In this document: piece by piece, positions 27,444-35,853 of the stretch
Position numbering within the stretch: the first letter of the stretch is position 1
Layout: the number at the start of each line of letters is the position of its first letter
Translations under genes and position numbers: made by a program
Assembly: GCF_014204625.1 (NCBI RefSeq)
Contig: NZ_JACHLU010000005.1
Span: 124,001 to 188,000, forward strand
DNA from: Gillisella vitis
Lineage (GTDB): Bacteria > Pseudomonadota > Alphaproteobacteria > Rhizobiales > Rhizobiaceae
Direction of reading: 5' to 3'
DNA: 64,000 nucleotides
The notes under the pieces: generated by a model
Database searches by the model: none
Seen by the model: only the letters and a program-made list of their open reading frames with translations
What the model was told of the DNA's origin: nothing

Positions 27444-28406
27444 TTATGTCCGCGTCTGCAAAAGGGCCGCGATATAGCCATAGCAATGGGCAAAGGCGAC
27501 CTGCTGCTGATTATCGCCCGAAAGCGTCGGGGCATGGTCTGGCATCACCATATATTGGTAGCCCGTGTCGCGCAGCACATCGATAATGGCGGGCATATCA
27601 ATATCGCCATCATCCAGAAAGCTTTCGCGGAACGAATAGCGCTTGCCGACAATGTTGCGAAAGTGGATGTTCATGATCTTGCCGCGCTCGCCAAACCACC
27701 GTGTGACATCAGGAGCTTCGCTGACATCTTCCAGCATTTCGCCAAGCGTGCCAATGCAGAAATTAAGACCATGAACCGGGCTTTCATGCATCTGCACAAA
27801 GCGCTTCATGCCTTCGACCGACCCCAGAATACGGGTGACGCCCTTATAGCCGGGCGGGGTTGCAGGATCATGCGGATGGCAGGCCAGCCGCACATTGGCA
27901 GCCTCTGCCACGGGAACAACGCGGGCAAGGAAATAATCAGCCCTCTCCCAGATCGTCTCTTCCGAGAGAATACCGGCCGGACCCGGCTCGTTCTGATCAA
28001 CCAGATCCCAGCGGAAGGCTTCGGCCATATAGCCACCCCGGCCCGGCTCCATTGGGGTGCGGGGAATTCCGATATAATTGAAATTATAACGCACCGATGG
28101 AATGCCAGCGGCAGCACAATTTTCAATCAGCTGGCAAATGCCGTCAATCTGCTCATCCCGATTGGGGCCTGCCAGCATAATATCCTTGCACGGCGCTCCA
28201 TCCACCGTTTGAGAATGCATCGGCAATTGCAGCATATCCAGCGTCAGGCCGAAGCTTTCAACCTTCTGGCGGAACTGTTCCAACGCGGCAATATCCCAGT
28301 CACGCCAGAAACCATCCGGATTGGCCGAGACATTGTTGACACCAAGCTGTTTCATGACCCGATAATCGTCGTCATGGCGAGCTGGAAGTTGCGTTCCGAT
28401 ATACAT
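27444..28406 (-). CDS. Mannonate dehydratase-like TIM-barrel protein
   Basis: 320 aa (361 if started at 28529). The first choice starts at MYIGTQLPARHD, with GGGAG eight bases upstream. The fold is a xylose-isomerase-like TIM barrel resembling UxuA: metal-site segments LACHPHDPAT, MNIHFRNI and VMPDHAPTLSGDN. UxuA removes water from D-mannonate to give 2-keto-3-deoxygluconate in hexuronate catabolism. It is the first gene of the uronate block, 51 bases upstream of the GH28-like gene. It differs enough from classical UxuA that activity on a related aldonate is possible. Confidence 0.72.
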   Translation of the reverse strand: MYIGTQLPARHDDDYRVMKQLGVNNVSANPDGFWRDWDIAALEQFRQKVESFGLTLDMLQLPMHSQTVDGAPCKDIMLAGPNRDEQIDGICQLIENCAAAGIPSVRYNFNYIGIPRTPMEPGRGGYMAEAFRWDLVDQNEPGPAGILSEETIWERADYFLARVVPVAEAANVRLACHPHDPATPPGYKGVTRILGSVEGMKRFVQMHESPVHGLNFCIGTLGEMLEDVSEAPDVTRWFGERGKIMNIHFRNIVGKRYSFRESFLDDGDIDMPAIIDVLRDTGYQYMVMPDHAPTLSGDNQQQVAFAHCYGYIAALLQTRT

Positions 28407-28595
28407 TCTGGATACTCCCGAGATTGAACAGCCAGCCAGAGCCTTACGGATATATGCGCCGACAGAAAGACGGCCCACATCATCCGCAACCAAGCCACTG
28501 GCCTGAGGCTTCAAGGGTTGAAGCGACAATCCTCCTCATTGTGACCGATCGCACCAGACCCCTGCCCTGCTGGTTTTGTGAAATTCATAATATAA

Positions 28596-28612
28596 CCTAT
28601 CTTATAGATAGG
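28596..28612. promoter_or_regulatory. Candidate operator palindrome upstream of the uronate block
   Basis: CCTATCTTATAGATAGG is a perfect palindrome with 7-bp arms and a 3-base centre, in the 361-base gap between the mannonate dehydratase-like gene and repB. It is preceded by AT-rich promoter-like sequence. It differs from the TCATC-type palindromes further along the cluster. Confidence 0.45.
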
Positions 28613-28676
28613 ATGACTTGCGTCAATAGCCATTATGAACGCAGACTCAGCCGTGATCGCGTGAGATGAGACATGC

Positions 28677-28708
28677 AAAAACCCCGCACACTGCACAGGT
28701 GCGCGGGG
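28677..28708 (-). terminator. Rho-independent terminator of repAB
   Basis: On the minus strand a CCCCGC...GCGGGG stem (28682-28687 with 28703-28708) is followed directly by a T-run (TTTTT), 60 bases after the repB stop. It shows that the repAB transcript ends here with no repC. Confidence 0.65.
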
Positions 28709-28744
28709 CTATAAATCGTTTTATCTGATGCATAATCTCCCCTT

Positions 28745-28762
28745 TAAACCGATTCCGGTTTA
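28745..28762. other. 18-bp palindrome just after repB
   Basis: TAAACCG-ATTC-CGGTTTA lies 6 bases past the repB stop. It could be a partition (parS-like) site or part of the terminator region. It does not fit the GTT-N-GC-N-AAC form I associate with RepB sites, so the role is open. Confidence 0.3.
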
Positions 28763-28767
28763 CGGAA

Positions 28768-29757
28768 TTATGCAGTCGTCTGATCAAACTCAGCCATCAA
28801 ATCCGGCAAGCGTGCAGCCAGCCATTGGGCAAATGCGGTTTCTTTTTTCGGAATTGTCATGCGCGTGCCCGAGGGCGTGCTTTTCATCTGGCAAAACAGC
28901 CGATTGTCGAGAACAAAATCGTGGGATTCAACATCATCATCGGTGCCATCATGGGCCGCCAACGTGCTGGCGGCGCGCATGGCCAGCGCAATGCGGCCCG
29001 GTCCGTCAGCTTGCAGAAAGGCCGCTGTTTTTGTGGCAGCCCGCACCCGCTCAAGCGCCGATCTGTCTTTCAACAGCTCAGCAAAGGCGGTCCATTTCGG
29101 ACGGCCCACCGTTTTTGCCCGACCAATGGCGTAGACAACGTCGTCAGGAACCACCGATGTTACCCGAAACAGATGCGAGACCGCAGCCTCGGACAGCCCC
29201 AGAACCGGACAAATGGCCCGATTGGACAGGCCCGCCGCTTTCAGCTGCACCGCCCACATCGCCTGCTCAATCCATGTCAGATTTTCCCGAACACCATTTT
29301 CCAGCGATTGTTCTTCAATCAACTGCCGATCTGTCAGCTCGCGGACATAGGCCTTGATCTTTATTTTTTCCGGCTGGCCAGACTCAGCCATAATAGCAAG
29401 AATAGCCGCAAGACGGCGGTAGCCGTAGGCCAGCTGATAGTGATCGGCCCTGGTTGGGTGCGGACGCACAAGGACTGGAATTTTCTGCCCTTCGGCTTCA
29501 ATGGAGAGCCGAAGCGCCTCAAGCTCTTTTTCCGCATCTACATCACTGGCGAAACGGTCCATAAAGGGCGAGCGCTCGATCTTGGTTGGATCAAGCGAAA
29601 ATATGCTGTCTTCCGACAGCTGGGACAGGACTTTGCCAACATTGGAGATCACCGGAGATGAATGACGTCTCATCGGCTGTGATCTATCAGAAGCGTCCGG
29701 TTCTGCGCCTTCTCGATTTTCAGCAGCAGCCATTCTTTGCAGGATACTCTTCTTCAT
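28768..29757 (-). CDS. repB: Plasmid partitioning protein RepB (ParB family), orphan repAB copy
   Basis: 329 aa. Contains the ParB/Spo0J nuclease-like domain (VLVRPHPTRADHYQLAYGYRRL, about 95-116), a central helix-turn-helix (LSNRAICPVLGLSEAAVSHLF, about 175-195) and a C-terminal dimerisation region. It binds centromere-like parS sites and works with RepA. It overlaps repA by 4 bases (ATGA). No repC follows; a terminator comes instead. It is clearly diverged from the repABC copy at 52409-53401, consistent with different partition specificity. Confidence 0.9.
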   Translation of the reverse strand: MKKSILQRMAAAENREGAEPDASDRSQPMRRHSSPVISNVGKVLSQLSEDSIFSLDPTKIERSPFMDRFASDVDAEKELEALRLSIEAEGQKIPVLVRPHPTRADHYQLAYGYRRLAAILAIMAESGQPEKIKIKAYVRELTDRQLIEEQSLENGVRENLTWIEQAMWAVQLKAAGLSNRAICPVLGLSEAAVSHLFRVTSVVPDDVVYAIGRAKTVGRPKWTAFAELLKDRSALERVRAATKTAAFLQADGPGRIALAMRAASTLAAHDGTDDDVESHDFVLDNRLFCQMKSTPSGTRMTIPKKETAFAQWLAARLPDLMAEFDQTTA

Positions 29758-30968
29758 TCGCTACGCCCCCAGACTTTATGGATCAGAGCAAGAATTTCAA
29801 AATTAACCCGATCTGCACTCTCGATCGCACGACGAAGGGCTTCCCGGCCCACTTCACCGGACTCGAGCTCATAGAGCGATTTTTTTGCGACCGACGCGCC
29901 CGCGATGGCCGTTGATTCAAGCGCTTCCGCCACCAGTACATCATTGCCAAAAAGCCTGCGCATCACACCCGACATATATTTTTGCGGCCCGTCATTTGGA
30001 TTGACCCGCGTGAGCAAAAACCGCAAAAAATCATGCTCGAATTGCGCGCCGAATTGATCCAGCACGCCCGCAAGATCCGAGATCATCAACAAAAACTGAT
30101 TGCAGGATGCCACATCCAGCATGGCGGGATGAACGGTAATGACCAGAGAGGTTGCCGCATACAGGGCCGCAAGCGTTGAATAGCCAAGCGATGGCGGCGT
30201 ATCCAGAATCACAATATCGTATCGATCCTCGACACGCGCCAAAGCCTTGCGCAGGCGCTCAAAAAACAGACCCAGCTCATCGCGGCTGCGCGAGGTGAGG
30301 TTTGCCGGTGTGTCAAACTCAAAATCCATCAGCTCCAGATTGCCCGGCACCAGATCGACCCCCGGAAAATAGGTGGGGCGGATCACATCGGCAAAGGAGC
30401 GGCGCAGATTGTCATAGCGAAGAGCAGCATAGGCCGTTTCATTATCGCCGAGGTCAAATTCCGGTTGAATTCCGAACAGCGATGTCATCGATGCCTGCGG
30501 ATCAAGATCAATGCACAACACCCTGTAGCCCTGCAAACCCAGAAAATGTGACAGGTGGATGGAGGTCGTGGTTTTGGAGCTTCCACCTTTGAAATTCGCC
30601 GTGGCAATGACCTGCAATTTCTCGCCGTTGCGACGGTGTGGCAAAAGATGGCCCGCATCATCCGGGCGCATCTCAGCCAGAAAAGATCTCAACTCGCGCA
30701 CCTGCTCCAGCGTATAAGCACGGCGGTTGTTGTCCAGCCGTTCCGGCTGCGGACCTTTGCCTTCAATCGAAAGCTGCCGAAGCGTGCTTTCCGGCACCTT
30801 TAACAGCCGCACCAGATCAAGGGTCGAAAAGGTCCGCACAAATGTTTTGCGTGCTTCAGGCGGATAAACCGCCTCGCGCATCTCACGCAGTTCGGCTGAG
30901 AGCTTTGATGTGTAGCTTTCAATTTTCGACGCGGTGTCGTTGTCGCTATGAAACGGATTCGGAGGCAT
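29754..30968 (-). CDS. repA: Plasmid partitioning ATPase RepA (ParA family), orphan repAB copy
   Basis: 404 aa. An N-terminal helix-turn-helix (FSTLDLVRLLKVPESTLRQLS, about 46-66) precedes a ParA ATPase with the deviant Walker A NFKGGSSKTTT (about 123-133), IDLDPQASMT, and IVILDTPPSLGYS. It segregates the replicon with RepB and represses its own promoter in characterised repABC systems. The start at 30968 follows AAGAGGG; an upstream ATG at 31031 is possible. A TACAACTGTA-centred palindrome lies upstream at 31095-31110. Confidence 0.92.
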   Translation of the reverse strand: MPPNPFHSDNDTASKIESYTSKLSAELREMREAVYPPEARKTFVRTFSTLDLVRLLKVPESTLRQLSIEGKGPQPERLDNNRRAYTLEQVRELRSFLAEMRPDDAGHLLPHRRNGEKLQVIATANFKGGSSKTTTSIHLSHFLGLQGYRVLCIDLDPQASMTSLFGIQPEFDLGDNETAYAALRYDNLRRSFADVIRPTYFPGVDLVPGNLELMDFEFDTPANLTSRSRDELGLFFERLRKALARVEDRYDIVILDTPPSLGYSTLAALYAATSLVITVHPAMLDVASCNQFLLMISDLAGVLDQFGAQFEHDFLRFLLTRVNPNDGPQKYMSGVMRRLFGNDVLVAEALESTAIAGASVAKKSLYELESGEVGREALRRAIESADRVNFEILALIHKVWGRSE

Positions 30969-31094
30969 TAAACCCTCTTGACGGTTGCAGGCTCTATGCG
31001 AGACAATATCCGTCATAGATGGCAGAAACACACCAATTTCTCAAGGTGTTTTTAGTTAAGCAGAGATTAACCCGGTTATTGCCAACGATGCGAC

Positions 31095-31110
31095 CTTTAC
31101 AACTGTAAAG
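31095..31110. promoter_or_regulatory. 16-bp palindrome upstream of orphan repA
   Basis: CTTTAC-AACT-GTAAAG. The other repA gene has AAATAC-AAGC-GTATTT at the equivalent place, and both are preceded by CGATGCGA. It is a probable autoregulatory RepA operator or parS. Confidence 0.5.
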
Positions 31111-31157
31111 TTTTTGCCATTGCGACAGGCCTCTATCCACTGACCGGTCCGCCGTCT

Positions 31158-31174
31158 TTATGTTTTCCTTATGT
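31158..31174 (+). promoter_or_regulatory. Candidate KdpE box (direct repeat)
   Basis: TTATGT occurs at 31158-31163 and 31169-31174, exactly 11 bases apart (one helical turn), about 80 bases upstream of the first kdp-region gene. Direct repeats with this period are typical for OmpR/PhoB-class regulators such as KdpE. Confidence 0.35.
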
Positions 31175-31252
31175 CGGTACACACTCTTCGCAATCGAAAC
31201 CTGACCTGACATCCCGATAGATTGTCTCCTGAAACCAACAGGAGTTACGGCT

Positions 31253-31336
31253 ATGTCCGACATCATCTTCATTGCGCTTGGGGCGGGCACTTTTATTGTG
31301 CTCGCGCTCTACGCCCGCTCCCTCCAGCGTTTGTGA
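31253..31336 (+). CDS. 27-aa single-pass membrane peptide upstream of kdpF
   Basis: ATG at 31253 with a strong AGGAG nine bases upstream encodes a 27-residue peptide: a short polar start, one hydrophobic helix (IIFIALGAGTFIVLALY) and a basic end (ARSLQRL). It ends 7 bases before kdpF. The size and layout mimic KdpF without being identical to it, so it may be a second accessory peptide stabilising the Kdp complex or a leader peptide. I know of no assigned function. Confidence 0.65.
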   Translation: MSDIIFIALGAGTFIVLALYARSLQRL

Positions 31337-31343
31337 GGGCGCA

Positions 31344-31430
31344 ATGGCTGAGCCCATTATTGGCCTTATCATTGCAGCAGCACTTGCGATTTATCTGGTG
31401 GCAACCCTGCTCCGGCCGGAAAAATTCTAA
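31344..31430 (+). CDS. kdpF: KdpF, small accessory subunit of K+-transporting ATPase
   Basis: 28 aa single-helix peptide, MAEPIIGLIIAAALAIYLV followed by ATLLRPEKF, the characteristic KdpF C-terminus (LLRPEKF). In other bacteria KdpF stabilises the KdpABC complex in the inner membrane. It lies 7 bases after the 27-aa peptide and 83 bases before kdpA. Confidence 0.93.
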   Translation: MAEPIIGLIIAAALAIYLVATLLRPEKF

Positions 31431-31513
31431 ACTTCGTTGTTTGACGCAGGCTTGGCCGGAAAACCGTATAATGCCGCTGCCCAGCCTGCCCAGTTTGTCC
31501 GAGGACACCTCCC

Positions 31514-33223
31514 ATGACCCTGACCGGATGGCTGCAAATCAGCCTTGCCTTTCTGATAACACTTGCTGCGATAAAACCGCTTGGTCTTTATATGACTGCG
31601 GTTTTCTCTGGCAATAAAACAGTGCTGTCCCCAATTCTGGCTCCGCTGGAGCGGGGCTTTTATCGTTTATCTGCCATCAAGGCGGATAAGGAACAGGGAT
31701 GGCTTGCCTACACGCTTGCCATGCTTGCGTTTTCCCTTGCAGGTTTTACAGTTCTGTACGCCATTATGCGATTGCAGGCCTATCTGCCGGTCAACCCGCA
31801 AGGCTTTGCCAATCTGCCTGCCGATTTGTCTTTCAATACGGCTGTCAGCTTTACCACCAATACCAACTGGCAAAACTATGCTGGCGAAGCGGTGATGAGC
31901 AACTTCACCCAGATGGCCGGTCTCGCCACCCAGAATTTTCTCTCCGCTGCCACCGGCATTGCGCTGGCAATTGCGGTAACCCGAGCTTTCTCACGCTCGC
32001 AAAGCCTGACCATTGGCAATTTCTGGGTCGATGTCACAAGAGCAACCCTTTACGTGCTCTTGCCGCTTGCCCTTGTTCTCGCCCTGGTGTCTGTCGCCAT
32101 TGGCCTGCCACAAACCCTTGATGGTTCGGTGACAGCCACGACGCTGGAAGGTGCCAGGCAGATCATTGCGGTTGGGCCGGTTGCAAGCCAGGAAGCAATC
32201 AAGCAGCTCGGAACCAATGGCGGTGGTTTTTTCAACGCCAATGCCGCTCATCCGTTTGAAAATCCCAATGCCATTGCCAATTACCTCAATATTTTTGCCA
32301 TGATGTCGCTGTCTTCAGCGATTGTCTTTACCTTTGGCGAAATGACAGGTGTTCGCCGTCAGGCCTGGGTGTTCGTCTCGGCCATTGCCATCCTGCTGTT
32401 TGCCGGTGTCGCCGTCGTCTATTGGGCAGAGACGCAGGGAAATCCTATCCTCACATCACTTGGCATCAACAGCCTTCAAGGCAATATGGAGGGCAAGGAA
32501 GTCCGCTTCGGCCAGGCCATGACCGCCCTTTATGCCGCTGTTACCACGGGTGAATCCAATGGTGGTGTCAATGGCATGATTGGCTCTTTCACCGGGTTGG
32601 GCGGATTGGTGCCAATGTTTCTGATCCAGCTTGGCGAGGTTCTGCCGGGCGGTGTTGGCTCCGGTCTCTACGGATTGATTGTTTTTGCCATCCTTTCGGT
32701 TTTTGTCGCAGGGCTGATGGTTGGGCGCACACCCGAATTTCTGGGCAAGAAAATCGAAGCCCGTGAAATGAAATTCGCCATGCTGGCGGTGCTGATCCTG
32801 CCAACTGTCATTCTCGGCTTTTCCGCGATCTCGGCCATGCTGTCTTTCGCGGTCGCCAGTATCGGCACCCCCGGCCCGCACGGCCTGTCCGAAATTCTCT
32901 ATGCCTACACCTCGGCGGCTGGCAACAACGGCTCGGCCATGGGCGGTCTGAGCGGCAATACGCCATGGTATAATACCACGCTGGGAATTTCGATGCTGCT
33001 CGGTCGCTTCGGCTATGTCGTGCCGGTCATGGCGATTGCAGGATCACTGGCGGCCAAACAGAAAATTCCAGCCTCCGCGGGTACATTCCCCACCACCACA
33101 CCTCTTTTTGCCGGCCTTCTCATCGGGATCATCCTGATCCTCGGTGGCCTGCAATTCTTCCCTGCCCTCGCCCTTGGTCCCATTGTTGAGCATCTTTCCA
33201 TGCTCGCTGGCCAAACGTTTTGA
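31514..33223 (+). CDS. kdpA: K+-transporting ATPase subunit A
   Basis: 569 aa, the K+-channel-like subunit with four pseudo-repeats and about ten transmembrane helices. Selectivity-filter regions are visible as [11 protein letters not shown] and [18 protein letters not shown]. It binds and conducts K+ into the pump. The start has GAGGA eight bases upstream. The stop overlaps the region where kdpB translation may begin, so the subunits are coupled. Confidence 0.97.
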   Translation: MTLTGWLQISLAFLITLAAIKPLGLYMTAVFSGNKTVLSPILAPLERGFYRLSAIKADKEQGWLAYTLAMLAFSLAGFTVLYAIMRLQAYLPVNPQGFANLPADLSFNTAVSFTTNTNWQNYAGEAVMSNFTQMAGLATQNFLSAATGIALAIAVTRAFSRSQSLTIGNFWVDVTRATLYVLLPLALVLALVSVAIGLPQTLDGSVTATTLEGARQIIAVGPVASQEAIKQLGTNGGGFFNANAAHPFENPNAIANYLNIFAMMSLSSAIVFTFGEMTGVRRQAWVFVSAIAILLFAGVAVVYWAETQGNPILTSLGINSLQGNMEGKEVRFGQAMTALYAAVTTGESNGGVNGMIGSFTGLGGLVPMFLIQLGEVLPGGVGSGLYGLIVFAILSVFVAGLMVGRTPEFLGKKIEAREMKFAMLAVLILPTVILGFSAISAMLSFAVASIGTPGPHGLSEILYAYTSAAGNNGSAMGGLSGNTPWYNTTLGISMLLGRFGYVVPVMAIAGSLAAKQKIPASAGTFPTTTPLFAGLLIGIILILGGLQFFPALALGPIVEHLSMLAGQTF

Positions 33224-33234
33224 TGGTGATTTCC

Positions 33235-35271
33235 ATGTCTCGCACATCTTCCACCTTAAGCTTTATGGATCCGTCCATCATCGGCCCAGCCGCCAAAGAC
33301 GCCTTCATCAAGCTTGATCCGCGCAAGCTCATTCGCAATCCGGTGATTTTCGTCACTGAAGTTGTCGCCGCCTTTGTCTCGGTCATTTTCTTGCGCGATC
33401 TCGTCACGCACTCTGGTGACAGTGCCTTTTCAGGGCAGATTGCCGCCTGGCTCTGGTTCACGGTGCTGTTTGCCACCTTCGCAGAAGCCGTGGCCGAAGG
33501 CCGGGGCAGGGCGCAGGCCGAAAGCCTCAAACGCACCAAATCTGAACTGGTTGCCCGCCGCATTCTGCCCAATGGCGAGGAAGAAACCATTGCCGCCAGC
33601 ACGCTGAAGATTGGCGATGTCGTGTATGTCGTCGCCGGGGAACTGATCCCCGGTGATGGTGAAGTGGTTGAGGGCATTGCCTCGGTCAATGAAAGCGCCA
33701 TTACGGGTGAATCTGCCCCCGTTATTCGTGAATCCGGTGGCGACCGCTCTGCTGTCACAGGTGGAACAGAAGTTCTCTCGGACTGGATTAAGGTGCGCAT
33801 CACCGTTCAGGCAGGCTCCAGCTTTGTCGATCGCATGATTGCCCTGATTGAAGGGGCCGAGCGGCAAAAAACACCAAACGAGATTGCGCTTTCCATTCTT
33901 CTGTCCGGGCTGACGCTGGTGTTCCTGATTGTTGTTGTCTCGGTCTGGGGTCTGGCAGGCTATTCGGGCACGGTGGTGTCTGTCACCGTGCTGGCGGCAC
34001 TGCTGGTCACATTGATCCCAACCACGATTGGCGGACTGCTGTCTGCCATCGGCATCGCCGGCATGGACCGGCTTGTGCGCTTCAATGTCATTGCCACATC
34101 GGGACGCGCCGTTGAAGCGGCGGGCGATGTTGATACCCTGCTTTTGGACAAGACCGGCACCATCACCTATGGCAATCGCATGGCTGCTGATTTTCTCACA
34201 GCCCCCGGCGTTAACCCGGCAGAACTGGCAGAGGCCGCCCTGCTGGCAAGCCTTGGAGATGAAACACCGGAAGGCCGCTCGATCATTGCGCTGGCCACCA
34301 GCGCCTACGGTATCAGCACGCCTGAGGTGACCATTGATCTGGTGGTGCCATTTACGGCAGAAACCCGCATTTCCGGCTGCGATATTGCCACACGGCGTTT
34401 GCGAAAAGGTGCTGTCGACTCTGTCTTGCACTTTGCAGGGATCACAGAGACAAAAGCGCCGAGCGCCTTCCGTCAGGCGGTTGAAAAAGTGGCCCGCACC
34501 GGCGGCACGCCCCTGGCCGTTGCCGATGGAACCCGGCTTCTGGGCGTCATCCACCTGAAGGACATGGTCAAACCGGGCATCAAGGAACGCTTTGCGGAAT
34601 TGAGAGCCATGGGTATTCGCACCGTGATGGTTACCGGCGATAATCCTGTGACGGCCGCGGCAATTGCCTCGGAAGCAGGCGTTGATGATTATCTGGCAGA
34701 GGCCAAGCCAGAGGACAAGCTTGCCTATATCCGCAGGCAGCAGCAGGGCGGTCGCCTTGTGGCCATGTGTGGTGATGGCACCAATGATGCCCCTGCCCTT
34801 GCGCAGGCCGACGTCGGTGTGGCCATGCAAACCGGCACACAAGCTGCCCGCGAGGCCGCCAATATGGTTGATCTCGATTCCAGCCCCACCAAGCTGATCG
34901 AAATTGTTGGCATCGGCAAACAGCTTTTGATGACCCGTGGCGCGCTGACAACCTTTTCCATCTCCAATGATGTCGCAAAATATTTTGCAATCATTCCCGC
35001 ACTGTTCGTTGTCACCTATCCGCAGCTCAGTGCCTTGAACATCATGGGGCTGTCATCGCCAAAATCCGCCATTCTGTCAGCGGTTATTTTCAATGCGCTG
35101 ATCATCATTGCGCTGATCCCCTTAGCGCTCAAGGGCATTGCCTATCGCCCTGCCAGTGCTGCCGTGCTGTTGCGTCGCAACCTCTTCATCTATGGCCTCG
35201 GCGGTTTGATACTGCCGTTTGCAGGTATCAAAATCATCGACCTTGCGGTCGGCTTTTTCAATCTGGTGTAA
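33235..35271 (+). CDS. kdpB: K+-transporting P-type ATPase subunit B
   Basis: 678 aa P-type ATPase: actuator TGES motif (ITGESAPV), phosphorylation site DKTGT in [13 protein letters not shown], nucleotide domain KGAVDS, hinge [16 protein letters not shown]. It hydrolyses ATP to drive KdpA transport. The start at 33235 gives the usual MSRTSS...FMDPSI beginning; an ATG at 33223 overlapping the kdpA stop is possible. Confidence 0.97.
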   Translation: MSRTSSTLSFMDPSIIGPAAKDAFIKLDPRKLIRNPVIFVTEVVAAFVSVIFLRDLVTHSGDSAFSGQIAAWLWFTVLFATFAEAVAEGRGRAQAESLKRTKSELVARRILPNGEEETIAASTLKIGDVVYVVAGELIPGDGEVVEGIASVNESAITGESAPVIRESGGDRSAVTGGTEVLSDWIKVRITVQAGSSFVDRMIALIEGAERQKTPNEIALSILLSGLTLVFLIVVVSVWGLAGYSGTVVSVTVLAALLVTLIPTTIGGLLSAIGIAGMDRLVRFNVIATSGRAVEAAGDVDTLLLDKTGTITYGNRMAADFLTAPGVNPAELAEAALLASLGDETPEGRSIIALATSAYGISTPEVTIDLVVPFTAETRISGCDIATRRLRKGAVDSVLHFAGITETKAPSAFRQAVEKVARTGGTPLAVADGTRLLGVIHLKDMVKPGIKERFAELRAMGIRTVMVTGDNPVTAAAIASEAGVDDYLAEAKPEDKLAYIRRQQQGGRLVAMCGDGTNDAPALAQADVGVAMQTGTQAAREAANMVDLDSSPTKLIEIVGIGKQLLMTRGALTTFSISNDVAKYFAIIPALFVVTYPQLSALNIMGLSSPKSAILSAVIFNALIIIALIPLALKGIAYRPASAAVLLRRNLFIYGLGGLILPFAGIKIIDLAVGFFNLV

Positions 35272-35275
35272 GATC

Positions 35276-35845
35276 ATGCTCCATCATCTTCGTCCCGCAT
35301 TCTCCCTTGTTGTCCTGATGACCCTGCTCACCGGCATTGGTTATCCATTGGCCATGACTGGCGTTGCACAAACGCTGATGCCCGCTCAGGCCAATGGCAG
35401 CCTCATCATCAGGGAGGGCACGGTCATTGGCTCAGCCCTGATTGGCCAGAACTTCGCAACCGATCGGTATTTCTGGCCGAGGCCGTCTGCAACCAGCCCG
35501 GATGCCTATAATGCGCAGGCCTCTGGCGGTTCAAACCTTGGCCCAACGTCTGCCAAACTGCGCGATGGCGTTGCTGCCAACATCAAGCGGCTGCATGACA
35601 CCGGCATTGAGGGGCCACTGCCCGCCGATGCCGTCATGGCCTCCGGCTCTGGTCTTGATCCTGATATTTCGCCAGAGTTTGCCAAACTCCAGATTGCCAG
35701 AGTGGCAAAGGCGCGTGGTTTGCCGCAGGAGACAGTCGCCGCTTTGGTCGATACAATCACCTCAACGCCGCTGCTGGGCTTTATAGGCGAACCCGCAGTG
35801 AATGTGCTAAAGCTCAATCTTTCGCTTGATGCATTGAAGGGCTAA
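35276..35845 (+). CDS. kdpC: K+-transporting ATPase subunit C
   Basis: 189 aa with one N-terminal transmembrane helix (LRPAFSLVVLMTLLTGIGYP) and a periplasmic domain containing GSALIGQNF and YFWPRPSAT, diagnostic of KdpC. It stabilises the KdpA-KdpB complex. It starts 4 bases after kdpB and ends 8 bases before kdpD. Confidence 0.97.
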   Translation: MLHHLRPAFSLVVLMTLLTGIGYPLAMTGVAQTLMPAQANGSLIIREGTVIGSALIGQNFATDRYFWPRPSATSPDAYNAQASGGSNLGPTSAKLRDGVAANIKRLHDTGIEGPLPADAVMASGSGLDPDISPEFAKLQIARVAKARGLPQETVAALVDTITSTPLLGFIGEPAVNVLKLNLSLDALKG

Positions 35846-35853
35846 CACGCCGC

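Noticed and set aside
31053..31069. GTTAAGCAGAGATTAAC as a RepB parS site
   Set aside because: It is 17 bases and lacks the central GC symmetry expected for repABC parS; only its ends match.
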